Source: Curtobacterium sp. MCJR17_055 (GTDB taxonomy: Bacteria > Actinomycetota > Actinomycetes > Actinomycetales > Microbacteriaceae). Taken from it: 64,000 nucleotides of DNA. Below the pieces are notes generated by a model, which saw only the letters and a program-made list of their open reading frames with translations, had not been told where the DNA came from and searched no databases. The stretch covers positions 124,001 to 188,000 of the forward strand of contig NZ_QKLF01000004.1 in NCBI RefSeq assembly GCF_003224335.1, written 5' to 3'. Positions 26,414 through 35,648 of this stretch are shown piece after piece. The position numbers and the translations under genes are program-made. Positions within the stretch are counted from its first letter, which is position 1. Each line of letters starts with the position of its first letter.

Positions 26414-27661
26414 TCAGGTCCCGAGCACCCGCTCGCCGAACGCGGACGCGAACTTCCGGTCCGGGTCGCGGGTCGCGACCAGGGCGCGGAAGTCCGGCAG
26501 TCGTGGGTACAGCGCCGCGACCGCCGTGGCGTCGAGGGAGCTCATCTTCCCCCAGTGCGGGCGACCGCCGAACGGGGCGAGCCGCACCTCCAGGTCGGGC
26601 AGCAGGGCGGCGACCTCCGCGGGGTGCTTCTTCCAGGTGAACGCGATGCAGAGCACGTCCTCGCCCTGTGTCGGGCTGAGCCAGAGGTCGTCCGCGGCCA
26701 TGGTGCGGAGCTCCGACACGTGCAGGTGCGGCTGGATCCGGTGGGCCAGCCCCCGCAGGGCGTCGAGCGCGGCGGCGGCGTGCCGGAGCGGGACGAAGTG
26801 TTCGCTCTGCACCTCGGACCCGACGGAGGGCACGGCGTCGATCGGGAAGTGCGGCAGGCGGTCCCACCACGGCCCGACCGAGCCGTCCCGCGCCGTGTGG
26901 TGGCCGTCGCCCGGGGCACCCGGCAGACGTGGGGCACCGAGGAGGTCGGCGGGGACCGCGACGTCGTCGGCACCGTCCGGCACGCGGGACTTCACGAGCA
27001 CCTCGGAGACGGTGTCGCCGAACACCGTGTACGCGCAGACCGAGTACCCGGCGGCGAAGACCTCGGCGGCACCGGCCGTGAAGGTGTCCCAGGCGATCGG
27101 GCCGTACGTGTCCTGCCGCATCCGGTACGAGGGCTGCACGTCGACGGTGACCCGCGTGACGATGCCGAGCAGGCCGAGGTGGATCGCGGCGCCCTGCATC
27201 GCCGGGTCACCGCGGCGGATCGTGCTCGTGGTGCCGTCCGGTCCGACGACCTCGAGCGCGGCGACCGCGGTGCTGAGCGACCCGAGCGCGGTGCCGGAGC
27301 CGTGCGTCCCGGTCGCGACCGCACCGCCGAGCGAGATGTGCGGCAGCGAGCCCTCGTTGTGCAGGGCGACGCCGGCGGCGTCGAGGTCGGGTGCGACGAC
27401 GCCGTACCGGGTGCCGGCGCCCATGGTGGCCGTGCGGCGGTCCTCGGCGACGACGAGGTCGGTGGGCACGGCGGTGAGGTCGAGCAGGACGCCGGGGGTG
27501 TCCGCGACGTCGTTGAACGAGTGCCGTGTGCCGAGTCCGTGGACGCGCGGACTCCGGGCGACGAGGTCGGCGACGTCGTCCAGCGAGGTCGGCCGGACGA
27601 CGCGCTCGGCCGTGTAGGTGACCGTGCCGGACCAGTTCAGCTCGCTCGTCGTCGACCGCAT
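26414..27661 (-). CDS. FAD-dependent alditol/xylitol oxidase-like enzyme
   Basis: The 415-residue protein is similar in length and layout to streptomycete alditol oxidase. The FAD domain has the covalent flavin site H47 in HGLGTRHSFN, and SLGGAVATGTHGSG. The C-terminal D-arabinono-lactone-oxidase domain ends HWGKM and FRALVATRDPDRKF. It should oxidise a polyol or sugar lactone with O2, giving H2O2. The ATG at 27661 fits the family start (LNWSGTVTYTAE). Confidence 0.88.
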   Translation of the reverse strand: MRSTTSELNWSGTVTYTAERVVRPTSLDDVADLVARSPRVHGLGTRHSFNDVADTPGVLLDLTAVPTDLVVAEDRRTATMGAGTRYGVVAPDLDAAGVALHNEGSLPHISLGGAVATGTHGSGTALGSLSTAVAALEVVGPDGTTSTIRRGDPAMQGAAIHLGLLGIVTRVTVDVQPSYRMRQDTYGPIAWDTFTAGAAEVFAAGYSVCAYTVFGDTVSEVLVKSRVPDGADDVAVPADLLGAPRLPGAPGDGHHTARDGSVGPWWDRLPHFPIDAVPSVGSEVQSEHFVPLRHAAAALDALRGLAHRIQPHLHVSELRTMAADDLWLSPTQGEDVLCIAFTWKKHPAEVAALLPDLEVRLAPFGGRPHWGKMSSLDATAVAALYPRLPDFRALVATRDPDRKFASAFGERVLGT

Positions 27662-27703
27662 GCGCCCACGATGCCACGGCGTGACCCGGCATCGCGCCCC
27701 CGG

Positions 27704-27743
27704 ACGCACATCGCGCCCCGTCGGGACGGGGCGCGATGTGCGT
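27704..27743. terminator. 19-bp perfect hairpin downstream of the MFS gene
   Basis: The arms 27704-27722 and 27725-27743 pair perfectly (core GCACATCGCGCCCC). On the minus strand it follows the MFS stop at 27783 and precedes the oxidase start, so it separates two co-directional units. Confidence 0.7.
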
Positions 27744-27782
27744 GCCGGGGCGCGTGGTGCGCCTCGTGTGCGGTGGAGAGTG

Positions 27783-29261
27783 TCAGTGCATGACGGGTGC
27801 CGGGGCGCCCTCGGGGGTGACGGGCTTCCGGACCATCGACGAGGCGACGATCCCGAACAGGGAGATCACGGCGCCGACCAGGAAGGCCAGGTGCACTCCG
27901 GACGCGGTGGCCGTCGCCGTGTCCGCGGCGTCACCGCTCGTGGCCGCGCTGGTGGCCCCGATCGTGAGGAGCGTGACGAACAGTGCCGTGCCCGCGGCGC
28001 CCGCGAGCTGCTGGGCGGTGCCGAGCACTGCGCTGCCGTGCGAGTACAGCCGCGGCGGGAGTCCGCCGAGCGCCGAGGTGAACAGCGGCGTGAAGGTGAG
28101 CGCGAGGCCGAGGCTCAGCACGACGTGGGCACCGAGCACGAACCAGACGCTGGTGTCCGCCGTGACGGTCGAGAGCGCCCAGAGCACGGCGCTGATGATG
28201 ACGGAGCCCGGGACGAGCAGGACGCGCGGTCCGTGGCGGTCGTAGATGCGACCGACGATCGGGGACAGCAGGCCCATGAGCAGCCCACCCGGGAGCAGCA
28301 GCAGGCCGACGCTGAGGACCTCGAGACCGAGCACGCGCTCCAGGTAGATCGGCAGCAGGATGAGCGTGCCGAACATCGCCATGAAGCTGATCGCCATCGC
28401 GACGATCGGGATCGTGAAGCCCTTCGTGCTGAAGGTGCGGAGGTCGAGGAGGGCGGCGTCGCGACGCTGCAGTCGGGTCTGGCGGACGATGAACACCGCG
28501 AGGGCTGCGAACCCGACGACGAGCGAGGTGATCGGCAGCGCCGGACCGGTGGTGCCGCTCTCGCCGATGCTCGACAGGCCGTAGACGATCCCGCCGAACG
28601 CGAAGGCGGACAGGATGACCGAGGCCACGTCGATGGCCGACTTGCGGGGTGTCGAGACGTTGCGCACCTTGACCATGCCGAGCACGAGCGCGGCGAGCGC
28701 GATCGGGAGCACGAAGCCGAACAGCCAGCGCCACGAGAAGGCGTTGAGGATGAGGCCGGAGATCGTCGGCCCGATCGCCGGGGCGACCGAGATGACGATG
28801 GAGATGTTGCCCATCACGCGGCCGCGGTGCGCGGGCTCGATGAGGGTGAGGACGGTGGTCATGAGCAGCGGCATCATGATCGCGGTTCCGCTGGCCTGCA
28901 CGATGCGCCCGACGAGCAGCATCGTGAAGCCCTGCGCGAGCACCGCGACGAGGGTGCCGGCCGAGAACAGGCTCATCGCCCAGACGAACACCGGGCGGGT
29001 GTCGAACCGCTGCAGCAGGTAGCCGGTGACCGGGATGACCACGGCCATCGTCAGGAGGAAGCCGGTGGTGAGCCACTGGCCGGTCGCGGCGCTGATGTCG
29101 AGGTCGTCCATGAGCCGCGGCAGCGCCACACCCATGATCGTCTCGTTGAGGATGACGACGAACGCGGAGACGAGCAGCAGCCCGATCACGAGTCGGGTGC
29201 CGGCGGGGGAGGGGGCTTCGAGGCTCCCGGTACGGGGCGCGGAGTCGACGGCCTGGGTCAA
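27783..29261 (-). CDS. MFS multidrug efflux transporter, DHA2/EmrB type
   Basis: The 492-residue protein has about 14 transmembrane segments and DHA2 motifs FVVILNETIMGVALPRLMDDL, GYLLQRFDTRPVFV and GNISIVISVAPAIGPTISGLIL (antiporter motif C). It is probably a proton-driven drug exporter. The start is TTG at 29261, supported by AGGAG five nt upstream. It is a separate unit from the oxidase, with a strong hairpin between them. Confidence 0.92.
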   Translation of the reverse strand: MTQAVDSAPRTGSLEAPSPAGTRLVIGLLLVSAFVVILNETIMGVALPRLMDDLDISAATGQWLTTGFLLTMAVVIPVTGYLLQRFDTRPVFVWAMSLFSAGTLVAVLAQGFTMLLVGRIVQASGTAIMMPLLMTTVLTLIEPAHRGRVMGNISIVISVAPAIGPTISGLILNAFSWRWLFGFVLPIALAALVLGMVKVRNVSTPRKSAIDVASVILSAFAFGGIVYGLSSIGESGTTGPALPITSLVVGFAALAVFIVRQTRLQRRDAALLDLRTFSTKGFTIPIVAMAISFMAMFGTLILLPIYLERVLGLEVLSVGLLLLPGGLLMGLLSPIVGRIYDRHGPRVLLVPGSVIISAVLWALSTVTADTSVWFVLGAHVVLSLGLALTFTPLFTSALGGLPPRLYSHGSAVLGTAQQLAGAAGTALFVTLLTIGATSAATSGDAADTATATASGVHLAFLVGAVISLFGIVASSMVRKPVTPEGAPAPVMH

Positions 29262-29384
29262 GGGGGCTCCTGGAGGATCGTGGTGTGGCGCGCACCCGGA
29301 CGGACGGGTGCCGAGGCTGGAAGCACTGACGGGTCCCGATCATTCCCGAGCCGGGGAACGTCGGGTGGAACGGCGTGTGGACGG

Positions 29385-29669
29385 TCAGTGCAGGATGCGG
29401 AAGCCGTCCTCGTCGCCGTGCGGCGCGACCTCCCGCACGGCCACGTCGGTGACGCTCGCCGAGGGCGGGCCGGAGCGGAGCATGACGACCAGCGCGTCGA
29501 CCGCGGGTGCGGGGCCCTCGGCCTCGACCTCGACGGTGCCGTCGAACAGGTTCCGGGCGTACCCGGCGAGTTCGAGTCCGTCGGCCTTCCGCGCGGTCCA
29601 CCACCGGAACCCGACGCCCTGAACCGTGCCACTGACGACGGCGTGCTTCCTCGTGGTCGTGCTGCCCAT
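29385..29669 (-). CDS. acyP: Acylphosphatase
   Basis: The 94-residue enzyme hydrolyses carboxyl-phosphate bonds. R22 in GTVQGVGFRWW binds phosphate and N40 in GYARNLFDGTVEV positions the nucleophilic water. The length matches the family. TAGCAT is 7 nt before the ATG, a leaderless start. It is divergent from nrtR. Confidence 0.95.
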   Translation of the reverse strand: MGSTTTRKHAVVSGTVQGVGFRWWTARKADGLELAGYARNLFDGTVEVEAEGPAPAVDALVVMLRSGPPSASVTDVAVREVAPHGDEDGFRILH

Positions 29670-29738
29670 GCGGCCGATGCTAGGCGGGGTGTGTTTCGCC
29701 AACGTTCCGGCTACGTTCCGGTGCGGTGACCCTCGTGA

Positions 29739-29784
29739 TACGGTCATCAGTACCCGAACAGATCGGGTCAGTAGGACCTGAACA
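29739..29784 (+). promoter_or_regulatory. nrtR-nad promoter and candidate NrtR operator
   Basis: A -10 hexamer TACGGT (29739-29744) would start transcription near 29751. ACCCGA-N5-TCGGGT (29752-29768) is a perfect dyad exactly over that start point. TACCCGAACA (29751-29760) is partly repeated as GACCTGAACA (29775-29784). Autoregulation by NrtR is typical of the family, so this is the likely operator. Confidence 0.5.
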
Positions 29785-29799
29785 AGAGGGGGCATCGCG

Positions 29800-30495
29800 A
29801 TGTCCGAGCCCGGGATCCGCGTCGCCGTCTCGACCGTCATCGTGGCGCTCCGCCCACATCCCGACACCGGCGTCCCCGCACTCTGGATGCCGCTCGTCCG
29901 CCGCGTGACCGAACCGCACGAGGGCTCGTGGGCGCTGCCGGGCGGATGGGTGGGCGCGGACGAGGGCCTCGACGACTCCGCGGCCGCGCGCCTCCGCGAG
30001 ACGACGAAGGTGCAGCCGCGGTACCTCGAGCAGCTCTACGCGTTCGGGGACGTCGGCCGCTCCCCGAGCCGGGTGGTGTCGGTCGTCTACTGGGCGCTCG
30101 TGCACCCGGACGAGGCGAACGTCGTTCCCGACGACTGGAACGTGCGGTGGTTCCTCGCCGACGAGCACCCGCCGCTCGCGTTCGACCACGACCGCATCGT
30201 GGAGTACGCCCTCTGGCGGCTCCGGAACAAGGTGTCGTACTCGCGGATCGCGCAGGCGTTCCTCGGCGACCGGTTCACCCTCGCCGAGCTCCGCGGTGTC
30301 TACGAGGCCGTGCTCGGCCGGACGCTCGACCCGGCGAACTTCCGGCGGCAGGTCGCGCAGAGCAACGCGGTCCTGCCCACCGACGAGACCACGAGCGGCG
30401 ACCGGCACCGACCGGCCCGCCTGTACCGCTCGAACCCCGACCTGTCGTACGCGGACAACGGCCCGCTGACGACCCGACCCACCACCGCGCACTGA
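29800..30495 (+). CDS. nrtR: NrtR-type Nudix transcriptional regulator of NAD synthesis
   Basis: The 231-residue protein has an N-terminal Nudix-like domain (about 1-140) and a C-terminal winged helix (about 150-215; FTLAELRGVYEAVLGRTLDPANFRR). The Nudix box around 48-70 is degenerate: after RE it reads TTKV instead of the acidic UxEE, so hydrolysis is probably lost while ligand sensing remains. NrtR repressors respond to ADP-ribose or NAD-derived signals. It directly heads nadABC, and a GAGGGGG ribosome site precedes the ATG. Confidence 0.92.
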   Translation: MSEPGIRVAVSTVIVALRPHPDTGVPALWMPLVRRVTEPHEGSWALPGGWVGADEGLDDSAAARLRETTKVQPRYLEQLYAFGDVGRSPSRVVSVVYWALVHPDEANVVPDDWNVRWFLADEHPPLAFDHDRIVEYALWRLRNKVSYSRIAQAFLGDRFTLAELRGVYEAVLGRTLDPANFRRQVAQSNAVLPTDETTSGDRHRPARLYRSNPDLSYADNGPLTTRPTTAH

Positions 30496-30509
30496 ACGGG
30501 GACGGAACC

Positions 30510-31796
30510 GTGTCCATCGCGACCACCATCGAACTGATCTCGAACGGCCGGGCGGCCGGCACCACCTGCACGCCCGACCTCGCCGCTCCCACCTGGGACT
30601 TCGACGCCGTGCCCGGGTACGGCCCCGGGTCGTCGATGTCCGACGTCATCCCGACGACGGCGCCCCGCCAGGGTGTGCTGCCGGACGAGTACAAGCACGC
30701 GCCCGACGAGGAGCTGCACGAGCGGATCGAGCGGGCGAAGGCGACCCTCGGCGACCGGGTGGTCGTCCTCGGGCACTTCTACCAGCGGGACGAGGTCGTG
30801 CGCCACGCGGACTTCCTCGGCGACTCGTTCCAGCTCGCGAACGCCGCCCTGACCAAGCCCGACGCCGAGGCCATCGTGTTCTGCGGTGTGCACTTCATGG
30901 CCGAGACGGCGGACATCCTGGCGCGGGACGACCAGCGCGTCATCCTGCCGAACCTGGCCGCCGGGTGCTCGATGGCGGACATGGCCGACATCGACAGCGT
31001 CGAGGCCGCCTGGGCGGAGCTGACCGCGCTGTACGGCTCCGACCCCGACGCCGACGGCCGTGTCCCGGTCATCCCGGTCACGTACATGAACTCCGCCGCG
31101 GACCTCAAGGCGTTCTGCGGTCGGAACGGCGGGATCGTGTGCACGTCGTCGAACGCCGCGACGGTGCTCGAGTGGGCGTTCGAGCGGGGGCAGCGCGTGC
31201 TGTTCTTCCCCGACCAGCACCTGGGCCGGAACACCGCGAAGGCGATGGGGATCAGCACCGACCGGATGCCGATGTGGAACCCGCGCCTGGCCGGGGGCGG
31301 CAACACCGCCGCCGAGCTGCTCGACGCCCAGGTGGTCCTGTGGCACGGGTTCTGCTCCGTCCACCGCCGCTTCACGGTCGACCAGATCGAGCAGGCCCGC
31401 CGCGAGGACCCCGACGTGCGCGTGATCGTGCACCCGGAGTGCCCGATGGCCGTGGTGGACGCCGCGGACGTCGCCGGCAGCACCGACCTCATCCGGAAGA
31501 CCGTCGCCGCGGCCACCGAGCCGACGTCGTTCGCGATCGGCACCGAGGTCAACATGGTCAACCGGCTCGCCGCCGAGTACCCGCAGCACACGATCACGTG
31601 CCTCGACCCGGTGGTGTGCCCGTGCTCGACCATGTACCGCATCCACCCCGGCTACCTGGCGTGGGTGCTCGAGGCGCTCGTGGACGGTGTCGTGCTCAAC
31701 GAGATCGTGGTCCCCGCCGACGTCCAAGTCGACGCGAAGGTCGCGCTGGAACGCATGCTCGCCGCGAAGCCCCGCCCGCTGGGGACCCGGGCCTGA
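30510..31796 (+). CDS. nadA: Quinolinate synthase A
   Basis: The 428-residue Fe-S enzyme condenses iminoaspartate with dihydroxyacetone phosphate to quinolinate. Cysteines that can ligate the 4Fe-4S cluster occur at FCGVHFMAE (C125), in HPECP and in the CPCSTMYRI segment. The GTG start lies 14 nt after the nrtR stop with GGACGGAACC before it. The N-terminal 50 residues are longer than the minimal family form. A cysteine desulfurase at the operon end can supply cluster sulfur. Confidence 0.96.
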   Translation: MSIATTIELISNGRAAGTTCTPDLAAPTWDFDAVPGYGPGSSMSDVIPTTAPRQGVLPDEYKHAPDEELHERIERAKATLGDRVVVLGHFYQRDEVVRHADFLGDSFQLANAALTKPDAEAIVFCGVHFMAETADILARDDQRVILPNLAAGCSMADMADIDSVEAAWAELTALYGSDPDADGRVPVIPVTYMNSAADLKAFCGRNGGIVCTSSNAATVLEWAFERGQRVLFFPDQHLGRNTAKAMGISTDRMPMWNPRLAGGGNTAAELLDAQVVLWHGFCSVHRRFTVDQIEQARREDPDVRVIVHPECPMAVVDAADVAGSTDLIRKTVAAATEPTSFAIGTEVNMVNRLAAEYPQHTITCLDPVVCPCSTMYRIHPGYLAWVLEALVDGVVLNEIVVPADVQVDAKVALERMLAAKPRPLGTRA

Positions 31797-33466
31797 TGCA
31801 CGTCGTCGTCGTCGGGTCGGGGATCGCCGGCCTGACCGCCGCGATCCGCGCGAGCACCGAGCACGACGTCACCCTCGTCACGAAGGGCACCCTGACCGAC
31901 GGCGCCACGGCGTCCGCGCAGGGTGGCATCGCGGTCGCCCTGGGGGCCGACGACACCGCCGCCCTCCACCAGCACGACACGCACGTCGCAGCCGCGGGCA
32001 CGGCGGACGCCCGCGCCGTCGACGTCCTCTGCACCGACGGTCCGGCCCGCGTGCGCGACCTGGTCGCCCTCGGGGTGCCGTTCGACCGGACGCCGGACCC
32101 GGCCGCACTCGACCGGTACGGCGACGACCTGGCGCGGGGGCGCGAGGCCGCCCACGGGCGCTGGCGCATCCTGCACGCGGGCGGCGACGCGACCGGGGCC
32201 GCGGTCGAACGGACCCTCGTCGCCGCACTGCACCGCCGGCACGTCACCATCCTCGAGCGGACCTGCCTCACCGACCTCGTCGTCCGCCACGGACAGGTCG
32301 TCGGCGTCGACGTCCTCGACCTGCTCGGCGAACCGCGGCGGATCGACGCGGACGCGGTGCTGCTCGCCTCGGGGGGAGCCGGCCACCTGTACCGCGAGAC
32401 GACCAACCCGCTCGTCGCCACCGGGGACGGTGCCGCCGCGGCCTGGCGGGCCGGCGCCGTGCTCGCCGACCTCGAGTTCGTCCAGTTCCACCCGACGCGT
32501 CTCGCCGTGCCCGGCGGTGGGCTGGTCTCCGAGGCCGTCCGCGGTGAGGGAGCCGTCCTGCGGGACGAGCGCGGGCACCGCTTCATGCGCGACGTGCACC
32601 CGGACGCCGAGCTCGCGCCGCGGGACGTCGTCGCGCGGGGGATCGCGAGCGCCATGCGTGCCCAGGGCGGGCGCCCCGTGCTCCTCGACGCGACCGGGCT
32701 CGACCCCGCGTTCCTGCTCGCCAGGTTCCCCGGCCTCACCCGGGCCACACGGGCGGTCGGCGTCGACTGGACCCGGGAGGGCGTCCCGGTCGCACCCGCC
32801 GCGCACTACGCCATGGGCGGCGTCGCGACCGACACCGAGGGCCGCACCAGCCTGCCCGGGCTCTCCGCCGTCGGGGAGGTCGCCTGCACCGGCGTGCACG
32901 GGGCCAACCGCCTCGCCTCGAACTCGCTGCTCGAGGGCCTGGTGTTCGCGGTCCGCGCCGCCGACGCACTCGGGTCCCCGCGCCCCGACCGGCCGCGGCT
33001 GCGCGGCGACGCGACGCTCGCGCCGACCGTCGTCGCCGATCCGCCGGACGGCAGGCGGGCCTCCCGTCCGGTGGACGGCGTGCGTCTGTCGGTCGGCGAC
33101 CGGCCGGGAGGCCCGGGCCGGGTCGGCACCGACACCGCCGTCCGCGACGCGGTCCAGGCCGTGATGACCGAGCACGTCGGCCTGCTGCGCGACGCCGCCG
33201 GTTTGGCGGAGGCCCGGCGGGTGCTCGCCGTGGTGCCGGCGCCGCTGCCGACGACCGTGCGCCGTGCCGAGGACCGGGCGCTGCTCGACCTCGCCCGGGT
33301 GACGGCGCTCGCCGCCGAGGCCCGGACCGAGTCCCGCGGTGCCCACGCCCGGACCGACCACCCCGACACCGACCCGACCGCGCCGATGACGACCGCATGG
33401 GTCCGGGCCCGACCGGCCGGCCCGTCCGACGCCGCGCCCACCGCCCTGCAGGAGGTACTCGCATGA
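31796..33466 (+). CDS. nadB: L-aspartate oxidase
   Basis: The 556-residue flavoprotein oxidises aspartate to iminoaspartate for NadA. It has the FAD motif GSGIAG (7-12), ASAQGGIAVAL, the RHTG-region equivalent EFVQFHPTRL and GEVACTGVHGANRLASNSLLEGLVF. The ATG shares one base with the nadA stop (TGATG). The linker around residues 415-445 is encoded by copies of the dispersed GGGCCTCCCG repeat and is Pro/Gly/Arg-rich, unlike the rest of the protein. Confidence 0.95.
   Translation: MHVVVVGSGIAGLTAAIRASTEHDVTLVTKGTLTDGATASAQGGIAVALGADDTAALHQHDTHVAAAGTADARAVDVLCTDGPARVRDLVALGVPFDRTPDPAALDRYGDDLARGREAAHGRWRILHAGGDATGAAVERTLVAALHRRHVTILERTCLTDLVVRHGQVVGVDVLDLLGEPRRIDADAVLLASGGAGHLYRETTNPLVATGDGAAAAWRAGAVLADLEFVQFHPTRLAVPGGGLVSEAVRGEGAVLRDERGHRFMRDVHPDAELAPRDVVARGIASAMRAQGGRPVLLDATGLDPAFLLARFPGLTRATRAVGVDWTREGVPVAPAAHYAMGGVATDTEGRTSLPGLSAVGEVACTGVHGANRLASNSLLEGLVFAVRAADALGSPRPDRPRLRGDATLAPTVVADPPDGRRASRPVDGVRLSVGDRPGGPGRVGTDTAVRDAVQAVMTEHVGLLRDAAGLAEARRVLAVVPAPLPTTVRRAEDRALLDLARVTALAAEARTESRGAHARTDHPDTDPTAPMTTAWVRARPAGPSDAAPTALQEVLA
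33046..33069 (+). repeat. GGGCCTCCCG repeat hairpin inside nadB
   Basis: GGACGGCAGGC (33046-33056) and GCCTCCCGTCC (33059-33069) form a stem with one mismatch inside the nadB frame. A second GGGAGGCCCGGG copy lies about 40 nt downstream. The same element forms intergenic hairpins elsewhere in this window. Confidence 0.55.
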
Positions 33467-34422
33467 CCGCTCCCGCCGCCCCGGCCGCTCCCACCGCCCA
33501 GGCCGCTCCCGCCGCCCAGGCCGCTGCCACCGCCCCGGCCGTGCCCGCCGTCACCGACCCCGGCACGGTCCCGCCGCACGTGCTCCGGCGGGTGATCGAC
33601 ACCGCGCTCGAGGAGGACGCGCCGTGGGGTGACGTCACGAGCGAGACCCTCATCCCCGCGACGGCGGCCGCGGCCGCGAGCCTCGCGGCGCGTGAGCCCG
33701 GCGTGCTCGCCGGCGGCGAGGTGTTCGTCGCCGTGATGCACGCCGTCGACCCCGACCTCGCCGTGTCCGTGGCACTCCGCGACGGGGACGTCTTCGCCGC
33801 GGGGGACGTCATCGCGAGCGTGACCGGGTCGGCCCGGTCCGTGCTCCGTGCCGAGCGGGTCGCCCTCAACCTCGTGCAGCGCATGTCCGGGATCGCGACC
33901 CTCACCGCGCAGTACGTCGCCGCCGTCGCCGGGACCGGTACCCGGGTCGTCGACACCCGGAAGACCACGCCCGGCCTCCGCGCGCTCGAACGACACGCGG
34001 TGCGCTGCGGCGGCGGCCACAACCACCGGACGTCGCTGTCGGACGCGGTCCTGGCGAAGGACAACCACCTCGCGGTGCTCCTGGCCGGCGGCACGGACAT
34101 CGGCGACGCGATCCGGGCCGCACGACGGCGTCTCGGGCACACCGTGCACCTCGAGGTCGAGGTGGACCGCATCGACCAGATCGAACCCGTCGTCGCCGCG
34201 GGCGTCGACACGGTCATGCTCGACAACTTCACCGTGCCGATGCTCGAGGAGGGCGTGGCCCTCGTGGCGGGCCGCGCGCTCGTCGAGGCGTCGGGCGGGG
34301 TCTCGCTCGACACGGTGGCCGCGATCGCCGCGACCGGGGTCGACCTCGTGTCCGTCGGCGCCCTCACGCACTCGGCGCGGGCGCTCGACCTCGGGCTCGA
34401 CGTCGACGTCCGCCCGGTCTGA
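33463..34422 (+). CDS. nadC: Nicotinate-nucleotide diphosphorylase (carboxylating)
   Basis: The 319-residue enzyme converts quinolinate and PRPP to nicotinate mononucleotide. Active-site segments are DTRKTTPGLRALERHAVRCGGGHNHR and LAKDNH, then EVEVDRIDQ and VMLDNF. An Ala/Pro-rich N-terminal extension of about 30 residues precedes the conserved fold. The ATG overlaps the nadB stop by 4 nt (ATGA). Confidence 0.96.
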   Translation: MTAPAAPAAPTAQAAPAAQAAATAPAVPAVTDPGTVPPHVLRRVIDTALEEDAPWGDVTSETLIPATAAAAASLAAREPGVLAGGEVFVAVMHAVDPDLAVSVALRDGDVFAAGDVIASVTGSARSVLRAERVALNLVQRMSGIATLTAQYVAAVAGTGTRVVDTRKTTPGLRALERHAVRCGGGHNHRTSLSDAVLAKDNHLAVLLAGGTDIGDAIRAARRRLGHTVHLEVEVDRIDQIEPVVAAGVDTVMLDNFTVPMLEEGVALVAGRALVEASGGVSLDTVAAIAATGVDLVSVGALTHSARALDLGLDVDVRPV

Positions 34423-34426
34423 CGCC

Positions 34427-35566
34427 GTGTTCTACCTCGACCGGGCCGCGACAACGCCCGTCCGCCGCGAGGTCCTCGAGGCGATGTGGCCGTACCTGAC
34501 CGGCACCTTCGGCAACCCGTCCTCCACGCACGAGGTCGGGGACGCCGCGGCCCGGGGCCTGGCAGGTGCGCGCTCGGCGGTCGCCCGCGCCCTGGGCTGT
34601 CGGCCCGGCGAGGTCGTCTTCACGAGCGGCGGCACCGAGGGTGCGAACACCGCGGTGAAGGGCATCGCGCTCGGTGCACCCCGCGGGCGGCACGTCGTGA
34701 CGAGCGCCGTCGAGCACGAGGCCGTCCTCGAGAGCTGCCGGTACCTCGAACGGCACCACGGCTTCACGGTCACGGTCGTGCCGGTCACGGCGGACGGCAC
34801 CGTCCTGCCCGAGACCCTGCGCGCGGCACTCCGCCCGGACACGACGCTCGTGACCGTCGCGCACGCGGACAACGAGATCGGCACGGTGCAGGACGTGCGG
34901 GCACTCGCAGAGGTCGCGCACGCCGTGGGTGCGCGGTTCCACACCGACGCCGTGCAGTCCGCACCGTGGCTGCCGGTCGGGCTCGACGTGCTCGGGGTCG
35001 ACGCGGTCTCGGTGTCCGGGCACAAGCTCGGTGCGACGAAGGGCATCGGGGCCCTGGCGGTCCGGGCCGGTGTCGCGCTCGAGCCACTCCTGCACGGCGG
35101 TGGACAGGAGCGCGGCCGACGTTCGGGCACGGAGGACGTCGCGGGTGCGGTCGGTCTCGCGGCGGCGTGGGGGAGTGTCCTCGCCGGACGGGACGCAGCC
35201 GCGGGAACGGCCACCACGGTCCGGGACGCCGTCGTCGCCGGGGTGCTCGCCCGGGTGCCCGGCGCCGTGCTGACCGGGTCGCCGGACCGCCGACTGCCGG
35301 GACACGCGTCGTTCTGCTTCGCGGGCGTGCTCGGCGAGACGGTGCTGCTCGAACTCGAGCGCCGGGACGTCGTGTCGTCGTCAGGGAGCGCCTGTGCCGC
35401 GGGCAGCACCGAGGCGTCGCACGTGCTGACGGCGCTCGGCCTGTCGGAGGACGTGGCCCGCTCGGCGGTGCGGTTGACCTTCGACGAGACGCTGACCCGG
35501 GCGGACGGCGAGCAGGTGGTGGACGCCGTCGTGGCGGCCGTCGCGGCGGTCCGGATGCTCGGCTGA
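34427..35566 (+). CDS. Cysteine desulfurase (NifS/IscS-like)
   Basis: The 379-residue class V aminotransferase-fold enzyme releases sulfur from cysteine. It starts FYLDRAATTPV and has TSGGTEGANTAVKG (66-79), the PLP lysine in SVSGHKLGATKG and the active-site cysteine in SSGSACAAGS. The GTG lies 4 nt after the nadC stop. Placement at the end of nadABC suggests a role in building or repairing the NadA cluster, as proposed for desulfurases in other nad operons. Length and the GHKxGxxKG site favour the NifS group over SufS. Confidence 0.94.
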   Translation: MFYLDRAATTPVRREVLEAMWPYLTGTFGNPSSTHEVGDAAARGLAGARSAVARALGCRPGEVVFTSGGTEGANTAVKGIALGAPRGRHVVTSAVEHEAVLESCRYLERHHGFTVTVVPVTADGTVLPETLRAALRPDTTLVTVAHADNEIGTVQDVRALAEVAHAVGARFHTDAVQSAPWLPVGLDVLGVDAVSVSGHKLGATKGIGALAVRAGVALEPLLHGGGQERGRRSGTEDVAGAVGLAAAWGSVLAGRDAAAGTATTVRDAVVAGVLARVPGAVLTGSPDRRLPGHASFCFAGVLGETVLLELERRDVVSSSGSACAAGSTEASHVLTALGLSEDVARSAVRLTFDETLTRADGEQVVDAVVAAVAAVRMLG

Positions 35567-35648
35567 CCCCGTGTACTAGACGTTCTACTCCAGCTCTGGG
35601 GCCGTGTCCCCCCTTCTGCGGACAGGAGGTGTCCGGCAGAGTGGTCAC

